Below are positions 44,504 to 50,581 of a stretch of DNA of 50,581 bases, piece by piece. Every line of letters starts with the position of its first letter. Position 1 is the first letter of the stretch. Below the pieces are notes generated by a model. That model worked only from the letters and a program-made list of their open reading frames with translations. It did no database searches and was not told the DNA's origin. The position numbers were made by a program, and so were the translations under genes. The DNA is taken from positions 1-50,581 of the forward strand of contig JBGTLA010000022.1 in assembly GCA_041744375.1 (NCBI GenBank). The letters are read 5' to 3'. This DNA comes from JBGTLA01 sp041744375 (GTDB taxonomy: Bacteria > Actinomycetota > Acidimicrobiia > Spongiisociales > ZC4RG35).

Positions 44504-44968
44504 ATGCCGAGGATCATCCAGACAACAGAGATGGAGCAAAGACAGAGTGTTCGCCGACTGGCCGTCGGTCTCACAATCGTCGTCCTCTTGTCGACCGTTG
44601 GCGCATGCGGAGAGGGCGCAACACCCATCGACTCACCTGTGACCGAGGAGCAGGTCACCGAGATGGCGGACAACGCCCTCAAAGCCTTCAACACGGGTGA
44701 CTATGCCGCTTGGTCACGGGACTGGTCGGGAACCATGAAAGCCGCCATAGACGAGGACGCTTTCAGCGCATTCCGGGACCAGTTCCATGCGGCTCTGGGC
44801 GAATACCGGAGGATCACGGCCGTCACCGGAAGCGAGGGCTCGGCCTCAGGCACATACCGGTGGACCTTTGAGGTCGAGTTCGAGAATGCTCCCTATCGGA
44901 TGTGGTTCGGGTTCAAGGAGGGCTCGCCCCAGATCGAGGGTGTGAACTTCGAGGAGCCTTCAGCCTGA
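44504..44968 (+). CDS. Small lipoprotein (NTF2/DUF3887-like)
   Basis: 154 aa from ATG at 44504, 6 bp after AGGAG, which overrides the longer frame from 44369. The lipobox is STVGAC (Cys35). The mature part, EMADNALKAFNTGDYAAWSRDWSG to YRRITAVTGSEGSASGTYRWTFEVEF, resembles NTF2-like DUF3887 extracytoplasmic domains. Function unknown. A hairpin follows the stop. Confidence 0.75.
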   Translation: MPRIIQTTEMEQRQSVRRLAVGLTIVVLLSTVGACGEGATPIDSPVTEEQVTEMADNALKAFNTGDYAAWSRDWSGTMKAAIDEDAFSAFRDQFHAALGEYRRITAVTGSEGSASGTYRWTFEVEFENAPYRMWFGFKEGSPQIEGVNFEEPSA

Positions 44969-44973
44969 AAGCT

Positions 44974-44997
44974 GGGGCCGGTGCTCCGACCGGCCCC
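44974..44997. terminator. Hairpin between convergent genes
   Basis: Stem GGGGCCGGT, loop GCTCCG, arm ACCGGCCCC with no mismatch. It lies between the lipoprotein stop and the BTAD-NB-ARC stop. There is no T tract, so efficiency is uncertain; position suggests bidirectional termination. Confidence 0.6.
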
Positions 44998-45001
44998 CAC
45001 G

Positions 45002-48000
45002 TCATGCGATGAGCGTTAGCATTGCTCTGGGCTCCAGCGAGTCCACGGCCCGGTAGATCTGCTCCAGTTCGGCCGGGAAGATCGCCTCTCTCAGAGATGT
45101 TCGCGCGGATTGATTGAGCGACGCTTCTACCGGGACTTCTGCGAAGCCGGTACGGGCGCGAAGCGAGGAGCCGGCCCGTAGCAATCGGGCTCCCCGGCTC
45201 ATATCGCCCAGCCTTATGGCAGTACGTCCCAGCCCTTCGAGGCTGGGGATCATCACCGGAACGCTGTCGGTGGGGGTGATGTGCGCTAGGGCGTCTCGAT
45301 GGTGAACCGCTGCGCTGTCCCAATCGCCGGTGAGCTCGTCGGTCAATCCCAGTCGGGTCAGCGTGAATCCGACATCTACACCGAGGCCAAGAGACTCGAA
45401 CTCTGTGAGAGCGAGGTGGTGAAGTCGGGCGGCCTCGTCGATAGATCCTGTAGCAGTGTGCGATTCGGCGAGCCCGTTGCGGTTTGCAGCCACGCCAACT
45501 CGATTGCCGATTTCAATGGCGATGCTCAACGCTCGATCGAAGACCTCGAAAGCCGCTGTCGTATCGCCCTGCATGAGACTGATGTAGCCCTGATGTGTCA
45601 TCACATACTGAATGGTGTGAGGGAGACGGCGGAGGCTGGCGACCTGTAGAGCCTCGTCGCATGTTTGAGCAGCCCACTCGAGCCGACCGGACAGACGTCC
45701 GAGCTTTCCCAGATGGGCGAGCACTGCCGATATCGCCCAGGGGTCCTCTGTGTCTCGGAACAGGTCGAGGGATTCTTCACCCTCGTCGATGGCCGCGCCC
45801 AACTCTCCAACGTGAGCCAGCAGCTCCATCCGCCAGAACGATGCGAGCCCCTGGCCCCAAGTGTCACCATGATCCCGGAACACCCCGATCGCATCCTGGG
45901 TCAGCTGGAGAGAGTCCTGTACGGCCATTCCGGTCGTTCCCCCCGTAGCAACCAGCACCTTCGCCCTCGCCTCGGTCAATGCGTCTCTCGCCGACGTCGC
46001 CAGTCGTGAGGCCTCGCGAGCCGAGTCGAGAGACCGGAGACTGGGCCCGAACATGTCGAGGCGAGCTCTGGCCAATAGAGCTCCCGCCCTATCGAGCCCC
46101 TCTTGGCCGTTGGTGGCTTCCAGCAGATCGTCCAGGATCGTCCTGCCCTCATCCCGATTGCCGAAGAACCACAGCCAACCCAGGGCACTCCCCAATCTGA
46201 GCGCCATCGGACCGTCACCTCGATCTATGGAGCGATTGAGCGCTTCCCTGAGGTTTTCGTACTCGATTGTTAAGGCATGAGCCCACTTCGCCTGGTCCGG
46301 CCCTTCGAATATCGCCGATTCGGCGAGCTCTGTGAACCACTGGCCATGCGCCAATGCGACCTTCGTTTCCTCACCGGAGGCGGTGAGCTCACGGGCCGCG
46401 AATGCCCGAATCGTCTCGAGCATCTTGTAGCGAGTACCCGTGGACGAGTGATCGGACATTATGAGCGATCGGTCGACGAGCCGTGCCAGGACGCCGACCA
46501 CATCGCTAACACCCGATAAGGCTTCTGTGGCCTCGAGACTCCAGCCTCCGGCAAAGATCGACAGCTTCCGGAAGAGAGCCCTCTCCTGCTCGGTCAGCAG
46601 GTCATAGCTCCAGGAAATTGTGGCGTCCAGGGTGAGTTGGCGGGGGAGCACGGCGCGATTCGACCCTATGAGGAGGCTGAATCGGTCGTCGAGACGGGCT
46701 GCAATCTCCCTTACGGGGAGACTGCGAACCCGGACGGCTGCAAGCTCGATTGCAAGAGGAAGCCCGTCGAGGCGACGACAGATCTCCGCCACCGACCTGA
46801 GCTCTGCTCCGTCGAGCTCGAGATCGGGCCTGGCGCCGGCGGCCCGGTCCAGGAAGAGCTGGACCGATTCGATGGTATCGATAACTACGCCGGATACGTC
46901 AGGTGGAGTGGCGAGCGGCCGGGTGGGCCACAGGATCTCGCCGGGGACACCGAGGGGCTCTCTGCTGGTGGCAACGACTCTCGCGCGCCGGCATCGCTGA
47001 AGGATCATCAGGCTCGCACTCGCAACAGCCTCCGCTAGGTGCTCACAGTTGTCGAGCAAGATCAGCAGACTGCGGTCGGACAGCACCCGGCAGACGACTT
47101 CCATCGTCGATTGATCCGTCACGTCGATTCCGAGGCTGCGGGCGATCTCCGCGGAAACCGCCTTCGGATCATTGATCGCCGCCAGCTCGACCAGCCACAC
47201 CCCGTCCTCGAACGAGCCAAGGAGCCTCTCGCCACAGGCGATCCCGAGGCTCGTCTTCCCGACACCTCCGGGACCGGTGAGCGTGACCAGGCGGTGCTCT
47301 TCGAGCAGGCCGGTGACCCGCTCGATGTCGGCCGATCTTCCGATCAGCGACGTGAGACGAGCCGGGAGATTGCCCGGTAGGGCTGATCCCTCAGTCAGAG
47401 GAAGGGACAAGGAGGGGTCCTGGGTGAGGATTGCCTCTTCGAGCTGCCGCAGATCCGCAGAAGGCTCGATTCCCAACTCCTCGCCGAGAGTGGAAGATGC
47501 CTGGCCGAAGGCCCGTAGAGCATCCGCTTGGCGGCCTGACCGGTACAAGGCGAGCATAAACATCGCCCACAGCTTCTCCCGGAGCGGATGCTCGAGGACC
47601 AGACGTTCGAGCTCGCCGAGGGTCTCGCCATGACGACCGAGATCGAGCATCACCTCGATTCGCTCCTCTCTTGCGGAGAGATGAAGTTCTTCCAACCGGC
47701 GGATCTCAGGCTGGGCGAAGTCCGAATAAACAAACTCGGGATAGGGAGAGCCGTGCCAGGCACCAAGCGCCCGATCGTATAGCTCGAGTGCAGAATGTGG
47801 TGTTCGGGCCCGGCGCGCTTCGCTCACCAACTCCTCGAACTGCTGGGCATCCAACTCGTGCCCACCTATGTCGATGCGGTATCCCGGAGGTCGGGTGACG
47901 ATGACTCCCGGTTCGCCCAGTGACCGGCGTAGCGCGGAGACTCGCGCCTGAAGGGCGTTGACGGGATTCGCCGGCGGCTCTTCCGGCCAGAGCAGGTCCC

Positions 48001-48139
48001 TCAGCCGGTCGGCGGAGACGACCTCACCGGGATCGAGGAGAAGGGCGGAGAGCAGTGCTCTCTCCTTGGCTCCACTCGGAGTCCGAGGCGTTCCGGTGGA
48101 ATCGAGCACTTCGAGCGGGCCCAGGACCCGAAACTGCAT
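45002..48139 (-). CDS. AfsR-like BTAD / NB-ARC / TPR transcriptional regulator
   Basis: 1045 aa. Order: OmpR-type winged helix (1-90), BTAD (95-245), NB-ARC-type ATPase with Walker A GPGGVGKT (289-296) and Walker B LLILLDNCEHL (358-368), the winged-helix region ending in LPLAIELAAVRVRSLP and WSYDLLTEQERALFRKLSIFAGG, then a long helical TPR-like region (about 620-1000). This is the AfsR/SARP-LAL type of pathway regulator, where ATP or ADP binding and the TPR region control activity. The divergent DJ-1/PfpI gene starts 104 bp away and may be a target. No polyketide or peptide biosynthesis genes are in the window. Confidence 0.88.
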   Translation of the reverse strand: MQFRVLGPLEVLDSTGTPRTPSGAKERALLSALLLDPGEVVSADRLRDLLWPEEPPANPVNALQARVSALRRSLGEPGVIVTRPPGYRIDIGGHELDAQQFEELVSEARRARTPHSALELYDRALGAWHGSPYPEFVYSDFAQPEIRRLEELHLSAREERIEVMLDLGRHGETLGELERLVLEHPLREKLWAMFMLALYRSGRQADALRAFGQASSTLGEELGIEPSADLRQLEEAILTQDPSLSLPLTEGSALPGNLPARLTSLIGRSADIERVTGLLEEHRLVTLTGPGGVGKTSLGIACGERLLGSFEDGVWLVELAAINDPKAVSAEIARSLGIDVTDQSTMEVVCRVLSDRSLLILLDNCEHLAEAVASASLMILQRCRRARVVATSREPLGVPGEILWPTRPLATPPDVSGVVIDTIESVQLFLDRAAGARPDLELDGAELRSVAEICRRLDGLPLAIELAAVRVRSLPVREIAARLDDRFSLLIGSNRAVLPRQLTLDATISWSYDLLTEQERALFRKLSIFAGGWSLEATEALSGVSDVVGVLARLVDRSLIMSDHSSTGTRYKMLETIRAFAARELTASGEETKVALAHGQWFTELAESAIFEGPDQAKWAHALTIEYENLREALNRSIDRGDGPMALRLGSALGWLWFFGNRDEGRTILDDLLEATNGQEGLDRAGALLARARLDMFGPSLRSLDSAREASRLATSARDALTEARAKVLVATGGTTGMAVQDSLQLTQDAIGVFRDHGDTWGQGLASFWRMELLAHVGELGAAIDEGEESLDLFRDTEDPWAISAVLAHLGKLGRLSGRLEWAAQTCDEALQVASLRRLPHTIQYVMTHQGYISLMQGDTTAAFEVFDRALSIAIEIGNRVGVAANRNGLAESHTATGSIDEAARLHHLALTEFESLGLGVDVGFTLTRLGLTDELTGDWDSAAVHHRDALAHITPTDSVPVMIPSLEGLGRTAIRLGDMSRGARLLRAGSSLRARTGFAEVPVEASLNQSARTSLREAIFPAELEQIYRAVDSLEPRAMLTLIA

Positions 48140-48242
48140 CCCGGGAATCTACTACTCGCATTTTGAAGATGAGCCATGGCATTTCGTCCTTCGGACAGCG
48201 TGGCATCAGTCGGATGTCAGACCACGGCACAGTATGTTCAGA

Positions 48243-48917
48243 ATGTCAGATAACACATTCAGGGTCGATGCCCGCGAGGAGATGAGAGCGCTCCTCGCCG
48301 AGTTCCCGCAACGCACACTCGGCGCTCTCGTCTTTCCCGGCTTTCAAGCTCTCGACCTGTGGGGACCTCTGGAGATGCTTGGCGACTGCGCCCCAGCGAT
48401 CAGGCCGGTTCTCGTGGCATCCGGCCTGGGCCCCATAGCCAGCGCCCAAGGCCCTCGAGTGGTGCCAGATCATGTCTTCGACGATGCTCCCCGGCTCGAC
48501 CTCCTCCTGGTTCCCGGGGGCGACGTCGGGACCTCGAAGTCGGACGAGACCACTCTGGGCTTCATACGGGAGAGGGCGTTGGATGCCGAGATCGTCATGA
48601 GTGTCTGCAACGGGGCCGACCTCGTTGCCCAAACCGGTTTGCTCGACGGAAGGCGTGCGACCACCAACAAGTCACTCTTCCGGGACATCTCTTTCTCGCA
48701 TCCGGGGGTTCAGTGGGTCGCCAGGGCCCGATGGGTCGAAGACGGCAAGTACTCGACGTCGTCGGGGGTGTCGGCGGGGATCGACATGGCGCTGGCTGTG
48801 ATCGCGAAGCTCGCCGGGGACAGAGCTGCGGACACCATTGCCCGGTACACCGAGTACGACCGTCATCGTGACCCGGATTGGGATCCGTTCGCAGATCTCA
48901 ATGGATTGGGGGCATGA
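48243..48917 (+). CDS. DJ-1/PfpI-family protein (isonitrile hydratase-like)
   Basis: 224 aa from ATG at 48243 (another ATG lies 9 bp upstream in the same frame). Seen: GALVFPGFQALDLWGPLEML (strand 1 and the Glu-type residue), LLLVPGGDVGT, and the nucleophile elbow VMSVCNGADLVAQTGLLDGR with Cys122. This is the class I glutamine-amidotransferase-like fold. Members are isonitrile hydratases, chaperone-like or deglycase-like; the true role here is unknown. Confidence 0.85.
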   Translation: MSDNTFRVDAREEMRALLAEFPQRTLGALVFPGFQALDLWGPLEMLGDCAPAIRPVLVASGLGPIASAQGPRVVPDHVFDDAPRLDLLLVPGGDVGTSKSDETTLGFIRERALDAEIVMSVCNGADLVAQTGLLDGRRATTNKSLFRDISFSHPGVQWVARARWVEDGKYSTSSGVSAGIDMALAVIAKLAGDRAADTIARYTEYDRHRDPDWDPFADLNGLGA

Positions 48918-48975
48918 GGACCGACAGCGGCCCATCAGTGCCACGTCAGGACGGGGATGGATTCTCAGGAGGTCC

Positions 48976-49086
48976 ATGAGCGACGTGGATGACAGAGGAG
49001 GATCAAATGGTCAAAGCAGAAGTCCAAGAGGCACGGGTGTCCTCGGTAGCGAGCGGTTCCGCGGTGCCGTCCCCGAGCCCTCGTAG
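48976..49086 (+). CDS. Possible 36-aa ORF overlapping the next gene's start
   Basis: ATG at 48976 with AGGAGG three bases upstream, followed by 36 codons in a different frame from the alpha/beta hydrolase. Spacing is short. It could be a leader peptide, or the AGGAGG could be a relic. Confidence 0.2.
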   Translation: MSDVDDRGGSNGQSRSPRGTGVLGSERFRGAVPEPS

Positions 49087-50095
49087 AAGACGGCTCCGGC
49101 GTCTGGGGCGCTGGTTGCGCAACGGCTTGCTAGTGGTTCCACCGGTCCTCGCGCTCGCCGTGCTCGCTGGTCAGATCCAACAGGCCAGGCTAACGCGTGC
49201 CTTTCCCGCTCCAGGAGAGATGATCCAGGTCGGAGACCACATGCTGCACGTGATCAGGTCGGGCGAGGGGCCGACGGTCGTGTTCGAAAATGGGCCGGGA
49301 GGCATGGGCCTCGACTGGTCGCTCGTCATGCCGTCTGTCTCCGAGTTCGGGACGACCGTGGCCTACGACCGGGCCGGGCTCGGTTGGAGTGAGCCGACCG
49401 AAGGGCCACGCGACATCGCCCATCTGGTCGAAGACCTGAAAGTGATGCTCGATTCGATCGAAACGGCGGGGCCGTATGTCCTTGTCGGGCACTCCTACGG
49501 TGGACTCATAGTGAGGGCTTTCGCCTACGCCTATCCCGATGAAGTGGCCGGCCTCGTGCTCGTCGACGCAGCCCATGAGGATCAGCTCGACTTCTACCCC
49601 AGCGAGTATGCGGCGAAGGCCGAGAGCATGGGTCAGATGATGGCCAGGATGCGTTGGGTATACCGGGCGGTCTCGGGAAGCGGGATCCCAGCCCTGTTCC
49701 CTTCGATGATGTCGAATCCGGTCGCCGACAAACTCGGATCAGAAGTTGCGACGGCGCGCCGTGCGGCGACGGTCATGGACAGTTCCCACTCTGTTGCGTC
49801 CACCGACGAGATGGCTGCTCTGCTCGTGAGCCTCGGTCAGGTGCGGGAAATGCGAGGTCCGTTGGGCGACATACCCGTGAGGATCATCTCCCACGGCCGT
49901 CCCGTGGGAGCAGACGCTGGCGTACCGCCCGGTCTCGAGGAAGCCGTCGAGGAGGCCTGGCAGAGCATGCAGCGTGACCTGCTGGACATTTCCACCGACA
50001 CGCGGCTCGAAGTCGCTGAGGACAGCGGCCACGACATCCACCTCGAGCAGCCTGGTCTGGTTGTCGCAGCCGTTCGCGAGTTGCTGGAAAGGTGA
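49007..50095 (+). CDS. Membrane-anchored alpha/beta hydrolase
   Basis: 362 aa from ATG at 49007, 5 bp after GGAGG; the frame is open to 48989. A basic stretch RRRRLRRLGRWLRNG precedes a single transmembrane or signal helix (about 39-57). The hydrolase domain has ENGPGGMGLDWS, YDRAGLGWSEP, the nucleophile elbow GHSYGG and a C-terminal GHDIHLEQP with the catalytic His. This resembles extracytoplasmic alpha/beta hydrolases of Actinobacteria; substrate unknown. Confidence 0.88.
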   Translation: MVKAEVQEARVSSVASGSAVPSPSPRRRRLRRLGRWLRNGLLVVPPVLALAVLAGQIQQARLTRAFPAPGEMIQVGDHMLHVIRSGEGPTVVFENGPGGMGLDWSLVMPSVSEFGTTVAYDRAGLGWSEPTEGPRDIAHLVEDLKVMLDSIETAGPYVLVGHSYGGLIVRAFAYAYPDEVAGLVLVDAAHEDQLDFYPSEYAAKAESMGQMMARMRWVYRAVSGSGIPALFPSMMSNPVADKLGSEVATARRAATVMDSSHSVASTDEMAALLVSLGQVREMRGPLGDIPVRIISHGRPVGADAGVPPGLEEAVEEAWQSMQRDLLDISTDTRLEVAEDSGHDIHLEQPGLVVAAVRELLER

Positions 50096-50315
50096 TCCCG
50101 GCACCGGGGAGCCGATCGCTAACGCGAGCGACTGTGCTACCGACTCCAGACCTCCCAACGATTTGGGTGGAGAAGGCTTCTTCCCCGAAGTAGTGAGTTC
50201 AAGCCGACCTCCGATTTGACCTCTGCCGGGCCGTAAGGGGTGAATGGGTCTGTCCCAAGGTCCAGTGGGGAAGGCCCACGGAAGGTCGCTGAGGGCGATC
50301 TCACCCGCTCCTGGC

Positions 50316-50581
50316 TCAGATCTGGATCAATGGGTTCATCCTTGGAGCGGTGAACGACGCTGTTGGAGTTGTGTTCATCTGGCCCGGCCGGAAGATGACC
50401 CTTTCGGGTCGACCTTGTGCTTGGGTTCGGCTCCCAAAGTGAACCTCCCATTCCAGGGTGGAGTTGAAGCTTTCGGCGGCAGCGTTATCGAGGGCCGAGC
50501 CGACCCGGCCCATCGACTGGATCACCCCCAGGGCGTGACAGGTCTCCGAAAAGAGGTCACCGGTGTACTCGCTGCCCTTGT
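50316..50581 (-). mobile_element. IS3-type transposase C-terminal remnant
   Basis: Reading the minus strand from the right edge: KGSEYTGDLFSETCHALGVI, QSMGRVGSALDNAAAESFN, STLEWEV. The DDE-integrase Glu is in AAAESF. After STLEWEV the sequence no longer matches the family's usual LSRxxFxTKAEAR end, so the C-terminus is altered or frameshifted. The element continues beyond the window. Confidence 0.8.

Overview
The window is GC-rich, densely packed DNA with frequent GTG/TTG starts and ATGA- or TGATG-type gene overlaps. The gene content points to a free-living actinobacterium, possibly of the Acidimicrobiia type: AfsR-like BTAD regulators, DUF3159, TIGR03086 and DUF4188 proteins, a LigD-type primase-polymerase, acyl-ACP desaturase, many TetR regulators and lipoproteins. 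The phylum is a fair inference; the class is a guess. I see no rRNA or tRNA genes, CRISPR arrays or prophage.

Left part (1-16.8 kb): mostly housekeeping and catabolic genes. These are a HisA-like barrel cut by the left edge, an acyl-ACP desaturase, a frameshifted NuoF-like flavoprotein, a sirtuin, and a three-gene minus-strand group: a GlsB-like membrane protein, a protein joining an endonuclease IV-like barrel to a LigD-type polymerase domain, and a DUF3159 membrane protein. Then come an MBL hydrolase, an alpha/beta hydrolase coupled to an ornithine-cyclodeaminase-like enzyme, a frameshifted MOSC protein, a DinB-like protein, an amino-acid permease, a VOC protein, an SDR, a twice-frameshifted alpha/beta hydrolase, an MFS transporter and an SRPBCC/zinc-ribbon pair.

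Middle part (16.8-31 kb): an ABC exporter pair, a P-type cation ATPase and a PLP decarboxylase. Three TetR regulators follow, each beside palindromic operator candidates: one beside DUF4188, one beside a 32-codon ORF, and one divergent from a DUF6326 membrane protein. A PIG-L deacetylase, a fasciclin lipoprotein with a clear terminator, and a quinone-oxidoreductase-like dehydrogenase complete this part.

Right part (30.6-50.6 kb): accessory DNA. Two giant BTAD regulators are here: one BTAD-STAND-transmembrane-double WD40 propeller, one BTAD-NB-ARC-TPR. Between and around them are two unrelated secreted HExxH proteins, several lipoproteins, a class III nucleotide cyclase with an HTH-like N-terminus, a DJ-1/PfpI protein, a P450 stub abutting a membrane-protein stub, a cyclase-family gene with four apparent frameshifts, a 105-bp MITE-like inverted repeat, a 73-bp exact repeat in two copies, and an IS3-type transposase remnant at the right edge.

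The most notable item is the endonuclease IV-like/primase-polymerase fusion. It could couple abasic-site incision to short-gap filling in one polypeptide. A caution: all eight frameshifts I could locate look like single-base deletions, most of them in short homopolymers. They may be sequencing errors, although the longest ORFs are intact and half of the lesions lie in one gene.
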